Assembly (NCBI RefSeq): GCF_003402475.1
Contig: NZ_BFAB01000017.1
Coordinates: forward strand, 1-64,000
Direction of reading: 5' to 3'
DNA from: Mycobacterium sp. MFM001
GTDB lineage: Bacteria; Actinomycetota; Actinomycetes; Mycobacteriales; Mycobacteriaceae
Length of the DNA stretch: 64,000 nucleotides
The translations under genes were made by a program, and so were the position numbers. The notes under the pieces are model-generated. The model was not told the DNA's origin and did not search any database. It worked only from the letters and a program-made list of their open reading frames with translations. Shown piece after piece: positions 12,888 through 22,075 of this stretch. Position 1 is the stretch's first letter. Each line of letters begins with the position of its first letter.

Positions 12888-14654
12888 GTGGCGCACCTGC
12901 TCGGAGCCGAGGCCGTGCACCTGGAATATCCCACTCAGGTCGTCTTCGAGTCGCTGACCGTCGGCGTCAACGACGGCGACCGGATCGGCATCGTGGGACG
13001 CAACGGCGACGGCAAATCGAGCCTGCTGGGGCTGCTCACCGGTGCGGTGCGTCCGGATTCTGGCCGGGTCACCCGGCGCAGCGCCCTGCGGGTGGGGGCG
13101 TTGAGTCAGGCGGACACGCTCGACCCGGGCCGCACGGTCGGGGCGACGCTGGTCGGCGATCGGCCCGCTCATGAATGGGCCGGCGACGCTCGCGTTCGCG
13201 ACGTGATCAGTGGTCTGGTGTCCGATATCGACTGGGACGCAACGGTTACGACGCTCTCCGGCGGGCAGCGACGGCGGGTGCAGCTGGCGGCGCTGCTGAT
13301 CGGCGAGTGGGATGTGATCGCGCTGGACGAGCCCACCAACCACCTCGACATCGAAGGGATCACCTGGCTGGCCGGCCATCTGCGCCAGCGCTGGGCCCGC
13401 AACACCGGTGGACTGCTGCTGGTGACCCACGACCGCTGGTTTCTCGACGAAGTGGCCACCACGACGTGGGAAGTGCACGACGGCACCGTCGAGCCGTTCG
13501 AGGGGGGCTACGCCGCCTACGTGCTGCAGCGCGTCGAGCGGGACCGGCGCGCCGCCGTAGCCGAAGCCAAGCGGCAGAACCTGATGCGCAAGGAGCTGGC
13601 GTGGCTGCGCCGCGGAGCGCCGGCCCGAACGTCGAAGCCCAAGTTCCGGATCGAGGCGGCCAACCAGTTGATCGCCGACGTGCCGCCGCTGCGCAACACC
13701 GTGGAGTTGGCGAAGCTAGCGACCGCGCGGCTGGGCAAGGATGTGATCGACCTGCTAGATGTGTCGGTGTCATTCGACGGCCAACCGGTGCTGCGTGAGG
13801 TCGAATGGCGGATCGGTCCCGGGGAACGCAGCGGCATCGTCGGAGCGAACGGCTCGGGCAAGTCCACTCTGCTGGGGCTGATCGCCGGTACGGTGCGACC
13901 GGATACCGGAAACATCAAGCGCGGCAAGACCGTTCGGCTGGCGATGCTCGACCAGCGGGGCGAGGAACTGACGCCGCTGGCCGGCGACCGGGTGGTCGAT
14001 GTGCTCGGTAAGCTGCGCAGCGGCTATCAGGTCGACGGCCGCGACGTCACGCCCGCGCAACTGTTGGAGCGGCTGGGATTTGCCCGTGCGCAGTTGTCAT
14101 CGCGCGTCGGCGAGCTCTCCGGCGGCCAGCGGCGACGGCTACAGCTGATGCTGACGCTGCTGGCCGAGCCGAATGTGCTGCTGCTCGACGAGCCCACCAA
14201 CGACGTGGACACTGACATGCTGGCGGCGACCGAGGATCTGCTCGACTCCTGGCCGGGCACATTGATTGTCGTCTCGCACGACCGGTATCTGCTCGAGCGG
14301 GTGACCGACCAGCAGTACGCGATCCTGGACGGCCGGTTACGGCACCTGCCCGGCGGTGTCGACGAATACCTGCGGCTCTCCGCCGCTTTGGCGGCCAAGG
14401 CTCCCCCGCCTGCCCAGCGCAAGTCGGCGTCGGGTGCCCAACTGCGCGCCGCGCAGAAGGAGACGGCGGCGGTCGAACGCCGGCTGGCGAGACTGGCGGA
14501 ACAAATCGAGGCCAAACACGTCGAGCTGGCCGAGCATGACCAGAGCGACCACGTCGGGTTGAACCGGCTCACCGAGGAACTGCGTGGCCTCGAAAGTGAA
14601 GTCGCCACAATGGAAAACCGTTGGCTGGAGCTATCGGAACAGCTGGACGGCTAG
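12888..14654 (+). CDS. ABC-F family ATPase (duplicated ATP-binding protein)
   Basis: This 588-residue soluble protein has two ABC domains and no membrane segment. Walker A motifs are GRNGDGKSS (near 37) and GANGSGKST (near 322). Signatures are LSGGQRRRVQ and LSGGQRRRLQ, and Walker B motifs end in ALDEPTNHLD and LLDEPTNDVD. A charged linker follows domain 1 and a coiled coil forms the last 90 residues. ABC-F proteins act on the ribosome; some release stalled ribosomes and some give macrolide-type resistance. In M. tuberculosis the homologue is, as I recall, split into Rv1667c and Rv1668c; here it is one intact gene. Its stop shares CTAG with the argH stop. Confidence 0.92.
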   Translation: MAHLLGAEAVHLEYPTQVVFESLTVGVNDGDRIGIVGRNGDGKSSLLGLLTGAVRPDSGRVTRRSALRVGALSQADTLDPGRTVGATLVGDRPAHEWAGDARVRDVISGLVSDIDWDATVTTLSGGQRRRVQLAALLIGEWDVIALDEPTNHLDIEGITWLAGHLRQRWARNTGGLLLVTHDRWFLDEVATTTWEVHDGTVEPFEGGYAAYVLQRVERDRRAAVAEAKRQNLMRKELAWLRRGAPARTSKPKFRIEAANQLIADVPPLRNTVELAKLATARLGKDVIDLLDVSVSFDGQPVLREVEWRIGPGERSGIVGANGSGKSTLLGLIAGTVRPDTGNIKRGKTVRLAMLDQRGEELTPLAGDRVVDVLGKLRSGYQVDGRDVTPAQLLERLGFARAQLSSRVGELSGGQRRRLQLMLTLLAEPNVLLLDEPTNDVDTDMLAATEDLLDSWPGTLIVVSHDRYLLERVTDQQYAILDGRLRHLPGGVDEYLRLSAALAAKAPPPAQRKSASGAQLRAAQKETAAVERRLARLAEQIEAKHVELAEHDQSDHVGLNRLTEELRGLESEVATMENRWLELSEQLDG

Positions 14655-16063
14655 CGACGCAGCCGCTGCCGCAGCTCCCCGGCGGCCCCGCGAACGGTGT
14701 CCAACTGCTTGGCGACCTGGATCGGCGCGGTGCCGCCGCGGGCATCGCGCGACGACACCGAACCCTCGATGGTCAGCACCTCGCGGACTTGCGGAGTCAA
14801 TTGCGGGCTGATCGCGGCCAGCTCGTCGTCAGTCAACTCCTCCAGCCCGACCCCGCGCTGCTCGGCGGCCCGCACCGCCGCACCCGCCGCCTCGTGCGCG
14901 ACACGGAACGGAACCCCTTGTCGCACCAGCCATTCGGCGATATCGGTGGCCAGTGTGTAGCCGGCCGGGGCCAGCGCCGCCATCCGCTCCGTGTTGAAGG
15001 TCAGACTGCCCACCAGTCCAGCCATCGCCGGCAGCAGCAGCTCCAGCTGCGCCACCGAATCGAACACCGGCTCCTTGTCCTCCTGCAGGTCACGGTTGTA
15101 GGCCAGCGGCTGCGCCTTGAGCGTCGCCAGTAGCCCCGCCAGGTTGCCGATCAGCCGGCCCGACTTTCCGCGGGCCAGCTCCGCGATGTCGGGGTTCTTC
15201 TTCTGCGGCATGATCGAACTGCCGGTCGACCACGAGTCGTGCAGCGTGATGTAACCGAATTCGGTCGAGCTCCAAATGATGATGTCTTCGGCCAGCCGCG
15301 ACAAGTCCACCGCGATCATCGCGAAGACAAACGCCGCCTCGGCGGCGAAATCCCGGGCGGCCGTGGCGTCTATCGAGTTGTCCGCAGCGGCATTGAAGCC
15401 CAGCTCCTGCGCGATCGAGTCCGGATCGAGCCCCAGCGACGACCCGGCCAGCGCCCCGGAACCGTACGGCGACACCGCGGTCCGCGCGTCAAGGTCGATG
15501 ATCCGGTCCACGTCGCGCAGCAGCGGGTGGGCGTGAGCGAGCAGGTGGTGGGCCAACAAGATCGGCTGCGCGGACTGCAGGTGCGTCTTGCCGGGCATGA
15601 TCGCGTTCGGGTGCGCGGCGGCCTGGGCGGCGAGCGCGCCCACGACGTCGAGCACCCCGTCGGCGACCCGCCGCGCCGCGTCGCGCAGCCACATCCGAAA
15701 CAGCGTGGCCACCTGGTCATTTCGCGACCGGCCGGCCCGCAGCCGGCCACCCAGGTCGGGGCCGACCCGCTCGATCAGGCCGCGCTCGAGCGCGGCGTGA
15801 ACATCCTCGTCGGTGGGAAGCGGGCCGAAGCTGCCGTCGGCCACGTCGTGGGCGAGGCTGTCCAGCCCGGCCAGCAGGCCGTCGCGCTGCTCGGCGGTCA
15901 GCAGCCCCGCCCGGAACAACACCTGGGTGTGCGCTTTTGATGCGGCGACGTCGTATGGGGCCAACGCCCAGTCGAAATGGGTGGATCGACTCAGCGCGAT
16001 CAGCGCGTCGGACGGCCCATCCGCGAACCGCCCGCCCCACAGCGATCCCTGGTTGGTACTCAC
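14651..16063 (-). CDS. argH: Argininosuccinate lyase
   Basis: This 470-residue enzyme splits argininosuccinate into arginine and fumarate, the last step of arginine synthesis. The fumarase/aspartase-family signature GSSIMPQKKNPD is near residue 285 and contains the catalytic serine. SRNDQVAT and GKTHLQSAQP, two further active-site segments, are present. Its ATG overlaps the argG stop by 4 bases (ATGA). It is the last gene of the arginine operon and ends tail to tail with the ABC-F gene, overlapping by 4 bases. Confidence 0.97.
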   Translation of the reverse strand: MSTNQGSLWGGRFADGPSDALIALSRSTHFDWALAPYDVAASKAHTQVLFRAGLLTAEQRDGLLAGLDSLAHDVADGSFGPLPTDEDVHAALERGLIERVGPDLGGRLRAGRSRNDQVATLFRMWLRDAARRVADGVLDVVGALAAQAAAHPNAIMPGKTHLQSAQPILLAHHLLAHAHPLLRDVDRIIDLDARTAVSPYGSGALAGSSLGLDPDSIAQELGFNAAADNSIDATAARDFAAEAAFVFAMIAVDLSRLAEDIIIWSSTEFGYITLHDSWSTGSSIMPQKKNPDIAELARGKSGRLIGNLAGLLATLKAQPLAYNRDLQEDKEPVFDSVAQLELLLPAMAGLVGSLTFNTERMAALAPAGYTLATDIAEWLVRQGVPFRVAHEAAGAAVRAAEQRGVGLEELTDDELAAISPQLTPQVREVLTIEGSVSSRDARGGTAPIQVAKQLDTVRGAAGELRQRLRR

Positions 16064-17268
16064 CTGTGCTCGGTGTCCATATCCCGGCGGGCCGCAATCT
16101 TCGACGACAGGCCATGCACGTAGACGAATCCTTTCGCCTTGGACTGGTCGAAGCTGTCGCCCTCGTCGTAGGTGGCCAGGTTGAAGTCGTACAGCGACTC
16201 GGAGCTACGGCGCCCGTTGACCGCAATGTGCCCGCCGTGCAACACCATTCGGATCTCGCCGGTCACATGCTCCTGCGTCGTGGCGACGAAGCTCTCCAGC
16301 GCTGTCTTGAGCGGTGAGTACCACAGCCCGTCGTACACCAGCTCGGCCCAACGCTGGTCGGTGTGCCGCTTGAAGCGGCCGAGCTCACGCTCCAGCGTGA
16401 CGTGCTCGAGCTCGGTGTGCGCGGTGATGAGCACCATCGCGCCCGGGGCCTCGTAGATTTCGCGGCTCTTGATGCCCACCAAACGGTCCTCGACGACGTC
16501 GAGCCGGCCAACCCCTTGTGCGCCGGCCCGCTCGTTGAGTTCTTCGATGGCCTGCAGCACCGAGACCGGCTTGCCGTCGATGGACACCGGCACGCCCTTG
16601 TCGAAACCGACGATCACCTCGTCGGGAGTGTTCCAGTTGACCGTGGGATCTTCGGTGTAGGCGTAGACGTCCTTGGTAGGGGCGTTCCAGAGGTGTTCCA
16701 GGAAGCCGGTTTCCACCGCGCGGCCCCACACGTTCTGGTCGATGGAGAACGGCGACCGCTTGGTCACGTTGATCGGGATGGCGTTCTCCTCCGCGAATGC
16801 GATCGCCTTTTCCCGCGTCCACGCATAGTCGCGCACTGGGGCAAGCACTTCCAGATCCGGTGCCAGGGACGCGAATCCGACCTCGAAGCGCACCTGGTCG
16901 TTGCCTTTGCCAGTGCAGCCGTGCGCGACGATGCCGCCGCCGTGCTCGCGGGCGGCGGCCACCAGATGCTTGACGATCAGCGGCCGGCTGATCGCCGACA
17001 CCAGCGGGTAGCGGTCCATGTAGAGCGCGTTGGACTGAACTGTCGGCAGGCAGTAGCCCTCGGCGAACTCGTCGCGTGCGTCGACGACGACCGCCTCGAC
17101 CGCGCCGCAGTCCAGCGCGCGCTGCCGCACCACCTCCATGTCTTCGCCGCCCTGGCCCAGGTCGATCGCGACAGCGACGACCTCCCGACCGGTCTCCTTG
17201 CCGATCCAGCTGATCGCCACAGAGGTGTCCAAACCGCCGGAATACGCCAGGATGACGCGCTCGGACAT
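16060..17268 (-). CDS. argG: Argininosuccinate synthase
   Basis: This 402-residue enzyme joins citrulline and aspartate at the cost of ATP. The PP-loop YSGGLDTS lies at residues 9-16. The segments HGCTGKGNDQVRFE and SPFSIDQNVWGR are typical of the family. AAGGAG lies 9 bases upstream of the ATG, a good ribosome binding site, and the gap to argR is only 17 bases. The length equals or nearly equals the usual length in actinobacteria. Confidence 0.98.
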   Translation of the reverse strand: MSERVILAYSGGLDTSVAISWIGKETGREVVAVAIDLGQGGEDMEVVRQRALDCGAVEAVVVDARDEFAEGYCLPTVQSNALYMDRYPLVSAISRPLIVKHLVAAAREHGGGIVAHGCTGKGNDQVRFEVGFASLAPDLEVLAPVRDYAWTREKAIAFAEENAIPINVTKRSPFSIDQNVWGRAVETGFLEHLWNAPTKDVYAYTEDPTVNWNTPDEVIVGFDKGVPVSIDGKPVSVLQAIEELNERAGAQGVGRLDVVEDRLVGIKSREIYEAPGAMVLITAHTELEHVTLERELGRFKRHTDQRWAELVYDGLWYSPLKTALESFVATTQEHVTGEIRMVLHGGHIAVNGRRSSESLYDFNLATYDEGDSFDQSKAKGFVYVHGLSSKIAARRDMDTEHR

Positions 17269-17285
17269 GAACCAATCTCCTTATG

Positions 17286-17780
17286 TCACTTGAGGTTTTC
17301 GAAAGTAGCGGCCAGCTCGGCACCGGTCATCGGCTCACGGGCGGCCACAAAAATCGTGTCGTCGCCGGCGATGGTGCCGACGACGTAGGGTAGCGCCGCC
17401 CGGTCGATGGCGCTGGCCAGGTAGTCGGCGGCGCCCGGCGGGGTGCGCAGCACGGCAAGGTTGCCGCTGGCATCCGTGGACACCAGCAGCTCGCTCAGCA
17501 GCCGCGACAACCGCCCGGTGCCACCGGATACCCCGCGCACCGGGCTGCCGTCCTCGGGCACGACGTACACCCCGGCCCCGCCGTCGGCGCCGCGCAGCTT
17601 CACCGCGCCGAGCTCTTCGAGATCCCGCGACAGCGTGGCCTGGGTGACCTCGATACCCTCGGCGGCCAGCAGAGCGGCCAATTCCCCTTGACTGCGCACC
17701 GACTCCGACGACAGGATCGCGACGATGCGGGCCTGCCGTCCGGCACGGGTGACGTCGGGGGTGGTTTTCGAACGCGTCAT
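17286..17780 (-). CDS. argR: Arginine repressor
   Basis: This 164-residue protein represses the arginine genes with arginine as corepressor. The N-terminal winged helix contains RQARIVAILSSESVRSQGELAALL and QATLSRDLEELGAVKL. The C-terminal hexamerisation domain holds the arginine-binding segment GTIAGDDTIFV. An in-frame extension upstream to 17915 is antisense-like coding of argF, so I start at the ATG at 17780, which overlaps the argF stop as ATGA. Being within the operon it controls, ArgR should regulate its own level through the boxes at 23125-23150. Confidence 0.95.
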   Translation of the reverse strand: MTRSKTTPDVTRAGRQARIVAILSSESVRSQGELAALLAAEGIEVTQATLSRDLEELGAVKLRGADGGAGVYVVPEDGSPVRGVSGGTGRLSRLLSELLVSTDASGNLAVLRTPPGAADYLASAIDRAALPYVVGTIAGDDTIFVAAREPMTGAELAATFENLK

Positions 17781-18703
17781 CGGGACCGCTCCAGCAGCCA
17801 CACCAGCAGCGCCTTCTGCGCATGCAAACGGTTCTCGGCCTCGTCCCACACCGCGCTGTGCGGGCCATCCATCACGTCGTTGGTGATCTCGTGCCCGCGG
17901 TGGGCCGGAAGGCAATGCAGCACAACGACTTCCGGGTCGGCTAGAGCCACCAGGTCGGCGTTGACCTGGAAGGGGCGGAACGGTGCCACCCGGTCCAGCC
18001 CGTCGTCCTCCTGCCCCATCGAGGTCCAGGTGTCGGTGACCAGCACATCGGCGTCATTGGCGGCGGACCGCGGGTCGGTGGTCACCGTCGCTGACCCGCC
18101 CGTGGCGGCCGCGCGGTCTTCGGCGGCGGCCAGAACCGCTTTGTCTGGCATGAAGCCGTCCGGTGCCGCGATCGTGACGTGCATCCCGGCGGTGACTCCG
18201 CCGAGCAGCAGCGAATGGGCCATGTTGTTGGCGCCGTCGCCGAAATAGCTGAGCCGGACACCTCGCAACGCGCCCTTGCGCTCGGCGATCGTCTGCAGAT
18301 CGGCCAGCACCTGGCACGGATGGAACTCGTCGGACAGCGCGTTGACAACCGGCACGGTCGCCGTGGACGCCATGGCATCGAGCCGGTCCTGGCCGAACGT
18401 CCGCCACACGATCGCATCGACGAAGCGGGACAACACTTTTGCGGTGTCCTGCAACGTCTCGTCGCGGCCCAGCTGAGTACTGCGACCGTCGACGACAACG
18501 GCGTGACCGCCGAGCTGCGCGATGCCCATCTCGAAGGAGAACCGGGTGCGGGTGGAGTTCTTGTCGAAGATCACCGCGACGCCGCGCGGCCCGTCGAGCG
18601 GCCGGCGGCTGTACTGGTCCTTCTTCAATTCGGCGGCCAGCTCGAGGACTTCGGCCTGCTCGTGCGGCAACAGGTCGTCGTCGCGCAGGAAGTGGCGGGT
18701 CAC
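17777..18703 (-). CDS. argF: Ornithine carbamoyltransferase
   Basis: This 308-residue enzyme makes citrulline from ornithine and carbamoyl phosphate. The carbamoyl-phosphate site STRTRFSFE, the HPCQVLADLQT segment and the ornithine-side motif HCLPAHRG are all present. I chose the GTG at 18703 (VTRHFLRDDD), which overlaps the argD stop as GTGA and gives the family length; the frame remains open upstream to 18892, but that part is out of line with the family. Confidence 0.96.
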   Translation of the reverse strand: MTRHFLRDDDLLPHEQAEVLELAAELKKDQYSRRPLDGPRGVAVIFDKNSTRTRFSFEMGIAQLGGHAVVVDGRSTQLGRDETLQDTAKVLSRFVDAIVWRTFGQDRLDAMASTATVPVVNALSDEFHPCQVLADLQTIAERKGALRGVRLSYFGDGANNMAHSLLLGGVTAGMHVTIAAPDGFMPDKAVLAAAEDRAAATGGSATVTTDPRSAANDADVLVTDTWTSMGQEDDGLDRVAPFRPFQVNADLVALADPEVVVLHCLPAHRGHEITNDVMDGPHSAVWDEAENRLHAQKALLVWLLERSR

Positions 18704-19884
18704 GGTGTGCCTCCCGCGGTGTCGAGGATGCCGGGCAGCGCGGTGACGAACGTGTCGATCTGATGTTCGGTGACGATCAGCGGCGGCGCCAACCGGATCA
18801 CGTTCGCCGCGGGGGCGTTGACCAGGAAACCGGCTGCGCGGGCAGCGGTTTCGACGTCCTTGGCGTGCGGCGCGGAAAGCACCACGCCGCACAGCAGGCC
18901 GCGGCCGCGGACGTGGTCGATCAGCGGGTGGTTGAGCGCTTCGATACCGTGACGCAACGACTTGCCCAGCACCTCGGCGCGGCGTACCAGGTCACCGGCG
19001 GCCAGTGTGTGCAACACCGCCAGCGCCGCGGCCGCGCAGATCGGGTTGCCGCCGAACGTGCTGCCGTGCAGGCCAGGGGTGAGCAGTTGCGCAGCCTCGC
19101 CGAGGGCCAGGCACGCCCCGATCGGCAGCCCGCCGCCGAGCCCCTTGGCCAGCGTCACCACGTCGGGCGTGATGCCGTCGTGCTGGTGGGCGAAGAACGA
19201 GCCGGTGCGGCCCATCCCGGTCTGCACCTCATCGAGCACCAGCAGCGCGCCATGCCGGGAGGTGATCTCGCGTGCCGCAACCAGATAGCCGTCGGGCGGG
19301 ACGACGACTCCGCACTCCCCCATGATCGGTTCCAGGAAGACGGCGGCGGTGTCGTCGGAGACCGCGGCGGCCAGCGCGTCGGTGTCGCCGTAGGGGACAT
19401 GGGTGACGTCGCCGGGCAGCGGCGCGAACGGCGCCTGCTTGGCCGGCTGGCCAGTCAACGCCAGCGAGCCCATCGTGCGGCCGTGGAATGCTTCTTGTGC
19501 GGCAACGAGTTTGGTGCGCCCAGTGAGCCGCGACAGTTTGAACGCCAGCTCGTTGGCTTCGGTACCGGAGTTGCAGAAGAACACCCGGGCGTCGGCGCCC
19601 AACAAGCCAACCAGCGCCTCGGCCAGCTGCAGAGCCGGTTCGTTGGCGTACAGGTTCGAGGTGTGGCCCAGCGTCGACATCTGCCGGGTGACGGCGTCGA
19701 TGACGGCCGGGTGACGGTGGCCGAGGACATTGACCGCAATCCCGCCGAGCAGATCCAGGTACGAGTTGCCGTCGACGTCGGTGACCACCGTGCCGTCGCC
19801 GCTGGCCAGCGCCACCGGCGGCACCCCGTAGTTGTTCATCATCACCGCGGACCACCGCTGTTGCATGTCTTGTGTGTGGCTCAC
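18700..19884 (-). CDS. argD: Acetylornithine aminotransferase
   Basis: This 394-residue PLP enzyme converts N-acetylglutamate semialdehyde to N-acetylornithine. The segments FFCNSGTEANE, LLVLDEVQTGMGRTG and TLAKGLGGGLPIGA, the last with the PLP lysine, are diagnostic. The GTG start at 19884 overlaps the argB stop as GTGA and gives VSHTQDMQQRW at the N-terminus. The open frame extends upstream to 20103 but lies within argB. Like its neighbours it is translationally coupled in the arginine operon. Confidence 0.96.
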   Translation of the reverse strand: MSHTQDMQQRWSAVMMNNYGVPPVALASGDGTVVTDVDGNSYLDLLGGIAVNVLGHRHPAVIDAVTRQMSTLGHTSNLYANEPALQLAEALVGLLGADARVFFCNSGTEANELAFKLSRLTGRTKLVAAQEAFHGRTMGSLALTGQPAKQAPFAPLPGDVTHVPYGDTDALAAAVSDDTAAVFLEPIMGECGVVVPPDGYLVAAREITSRHGALLVLDEVQTGMGRTGSFFAHQHDGITPDVVTLAKGLGGGLPIGACLALGEAAQLLTPGLHGSTFGGNPICAAAALAVLHTLAAGDLVRRAEVLGKSLRHGIEALNHPLIDHVRGRGLLCGVVLSAPHAKDVETAARAAGFLVNAPAANVIRLAPPLIVTEHQIDTFVTALPGILDTAGGTP

Positions 19885-20762
19885 GCGTTCACCACCTTGG
19901 TGCCGGTGCCCTCGTCGGTGAACAGCTCGACCAGCACGCAGTGTTCGACGCGGCCGTCGATCACGTGCGCACTGGGCACGCCGCCGCCGACGGCACGCAG
20001 ACAGGCTTCGACCTTGGGGATCATCCCTGTCTCCAGTGTTGGCAGTAGTTGGGCCAGTGTGGCGGTGTCGATTTCGCTGACCAGCGAATCGCGGTCGGGC
20101 CAACGGGTGTACAGCCCTTCGACGTCGGTGAGCATCAACAGCTTTTCGGCTCCCAGTGCTTCGGCCAGCGCCGCCGCGGCGGTGTCGGCATTGATGTTGT
20201 GCACGACGCCGTCGGCATCTGGCGCCAGCGTCGAGACGACCGGAATACGCCGCGCGGCAATCAGATCTCGCACCGCGGCCGTGTTGACGTGGTCGACGTT
20301 GCCTACCAACCCGATGTCGGTGGCCACCCCGTCGACGGTGACGCTGCGCCGCACTGCCGTGAAGAGCTGCGCGTCCTCGCCGGTGATGCCGACCGCGTAC
20401 GGGCCGTGTGCGTTGATCAGGTTGACCAGTTCCCGGCCCACCTGACCGAACAGCACCATCCGCGCCACGTCGAGCACTTCTGGTGTGGTGACCCGGAATC
20501 CGCCCTTGAAGTCGCCGGGGATGCCGAGCCGTTGCAGCATGGCGCTGATCTGCGGCCCGCCGCCGTGCACGACGACGGGGTGGATGCCGCAGTTGCGCAG
20601 AAACGCCATATCGGCGGCGAACGCGTGCTTGAGCGTGTCGTCGGTCATTGCGTTGCCGCCATATTTGATGACGACGATCTTGCCGTGCAGTTGCTTGAGC
20701 CAGGGCAGGGCTTCGGCCAGCACCTGCGCTTTGACTTGGGTGGGCAATTCGCTGGTCGTCAT
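19881..20762 (-). CDS. argB: Acetylglutamate kinase
   Basis: This 293-residue kinase phosphorylates N-acetylglutamate, usually the arginine-inhibited step of the pathway. The amino-acid-kinase signature IVVIKYGGNAM is near residue 30, followed by HGGGPQIS and the C-terminal GTGTKVV. The N-terminal helix expected in the arginine-sensitive hexameric forms seems to be present (residues 5-25). It is separated from argJ by a MIRU-type repeat that fills the whole intergenic gap. Confidence 0.97.
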   Translation of the reverse strand: MTTSELPTQVKAQVLAEALPWLKQLHGKIVVIKYGGNAMTDDTLKHAFAADMAFLRNCGIHPVVVHGGGPQISAMLQRLGIPGDFKGGFRVTTPEVLDVARMVLFGQVGRELVNLINAHGPYAVGITGEDAQLFTAVRRSVTVDGVATDIGLVGNVDHVNTAAVRDLIAARRIPVVSTLAPDADGVVHNINADTAAAALAEALGAEKLLMLTDVEGLYTRWPDRDSLVSEIDTATLAQLLPTLETGMIPKVEACLRAVGGGVPSAHVIDGRVEHCVLVELFTDEGTGTKVVNA

Positions 20763-20812
20763 GAGCTAGCTACCGCCGACGATGCAGTGCGAAGCGATGA
20801 GGAGGAGGCGGG
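20763..20812 (-). repeat. MIRU-type repeat between argJ and argB
   Basis: The 50 bases contain CCGCCGACGATGCAGTGCGA followed by AGCGATGAGGAGGAGGCGG, a close match to the recalled MIRU core. The repeat starts right after the argB start codon and ends at the argJ stop, so it links two genes of one operon. The same unit lies at 9771 and 30572. Confidence 0.8.
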
Positions 20813-22024
20813 TCATGAGCTGTAGGCCGAATTCTCTTCGACGTAACCGTGCGACAGGTCGGTGGTGCGGATCGCGGCCCGGCCGTCGCCGAGGTCGAGG
20901 TCGACGACGACGTCGATGTCGGCACCGGACAGATCCACCTCACGTGCTCCGGGTGCCCCGGCGCCGCCGCTGAAGACCGCAGAACCGTTGAACGACACGG
21001 TGATCCGGTCGGGATCGAGCGAAAACGGTGCCATGCCCACCGCGGCGAGCACCCGGCCCCAGTTCGGATCGGAGCCGAACAACGCAGTCTTGACCAGGCT
21101 GTCGCGGGCGATCAGCCGGGCCGCAACAAGCGCGTCGTCGTCGCCAGGGGCGCCGGTCACCGTTACGGTGATGCGCTTGGTCACGCCTTCGGCGTCCGCC
21201 TGCAGCTGCGCGCAAAGATCGTCGCACGCCCGCAGCACCGCGTCGTCGAGATCTGCTTGGCTGGGCGCGATTTCGCTGGCGCCGGACGCCAGCAGCAGCA
21301 CGGTGTCGTTGGTGGAGCAGCTGCCGTCGATGTCGAGGCGCTCGAAGGTCGCGGCGCTGGCCCGGCGCAGCGCCTTATCGAGTGCGTCCGGTTCGGCGAC
21401 GGCGTCGGTGGTCAGCACACACAGCATGGTCGCCAGTGACGGCGCAAGCATCCCGGCGCCTTTGGCCATCCCGCCGATCGTCCAGTTGCCGGGGTGGTGC
21501 AGCGCAACCTGTTTGGGCACGGTGTCGGTGGTCATGATGGCCCGCGCCGCGTCCTCTCCCCCGGTCAGCCCGCCGGCCATCTCGTGCACGACCTCGCCGA
21601 CTCCGGCGAGTACCTTGTCCATCGGCAGCCGGTCGCCGATCAGCCCGGTGGAGCAGACGGCCACCTCGATCGCCCCGGTTTCGGTGCCCCAGTCCGACAG
21701 CGCGGCAGCGACCGCCTCGGCGGTGGCGTGGGTGTCCTGGAAACCGCCCGGCCCGGTGCAGGCGTTGGCGCCGCCGGAATTGAGGATCACCGCGCGCAGC
21801 CGACCGGTGGTCAGCACCTGTTGGCTCCACAGCACCGGCGCGGCCTTGACCTGGTTGCGGGTGAACACCCCGGCCGCCGCGTAGTCGGGACCCTCGTTGA
21901 GCACCAGCGCCAAATCCGGTGCGCCGCTTGCCTTGATCCCCGCGGCGATACCGGCGGCCCGGAAACCTTCGGGTGCCGTGACTCCCTGGGTGCGCACCAG
22001 CCGCGCAGCATCAGCTTTAGTCAT
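20813..22024 (-). CDS. argJ: Glutamate N-acetyltransferase / amino-acid N-acetyltransferase (ornithine acetyltransferase)
   Basis: This 403-residue enzyme recycles the acetyl group from N-acetylornithine to glutamate and makes the linear pathway cyclic. The autocatalytic cleavage site KGAGMLAPSLATMLC with the nucleophilic Thr of the MLCVLTTDA region is present, as is the C-terminal VEENSAYSS. The ATG at 22024 has GAGGAG seven bases upstream, so I prefer it over ATG 22066. The precursor is normally cut into alpha and beta chains at this conserved threonine. Confidence 0.95.
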   Translation of the reverse strand: MTKADAARLVRTQGVTAPEGFRAAGIAAGIKASGAPDLALVLNEGPDYAAAGVFTRNQVKAAPVLWSQQVLTTGRLRAVILNSGGANACTGPGGFQDTHATAEAVAAALSDWGTETGAIEVAVCSTGLIGDRLPMDKVLAGVGEVVHEMAGGLTGGEDAARAIMTTDTVPKQVALHHPGNWTIGGMAKGAGMLAPSLATMLCVLTTDAVAEPDALDKALRRASAATFERLDIDGSCSTNDTVLLLASGASEIAPSQADLDDAVLRACDDLCAQLQADAEGVTKRITVTVTGAPGDDDALVAARLIARDSLVKTALFGSDPNWGRVLAAVGMAPFSLDPDRITVSFNGSAVFSGGAGAPGAREVDLSGADIDVVVDLDLGDGRAAIRTTDLSHGYVEENSAYSS

Positions 22025-22075
22025 GGCGCCACTCCTCGATCCCGGCTGCGCCGGCATCATCGTCATCGGCGCGAG
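22025..22075 (-). repeat. Possible diverged MIRU-type repeat between argC and argJ
   Basis: The 51-base gap contains CTCCTCGATCCCGGCTGCGC and GCATCATCGTCATCGGCGCG. The order and spacing resemble the MIRU at 9771, in particular the shared GGCGCGA(A/G)TCA end, but many positions differ. It also carries the argJ ribosome binding site. It could be an old MIRU copy or a chance resemblance. Confidence 0.4.
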
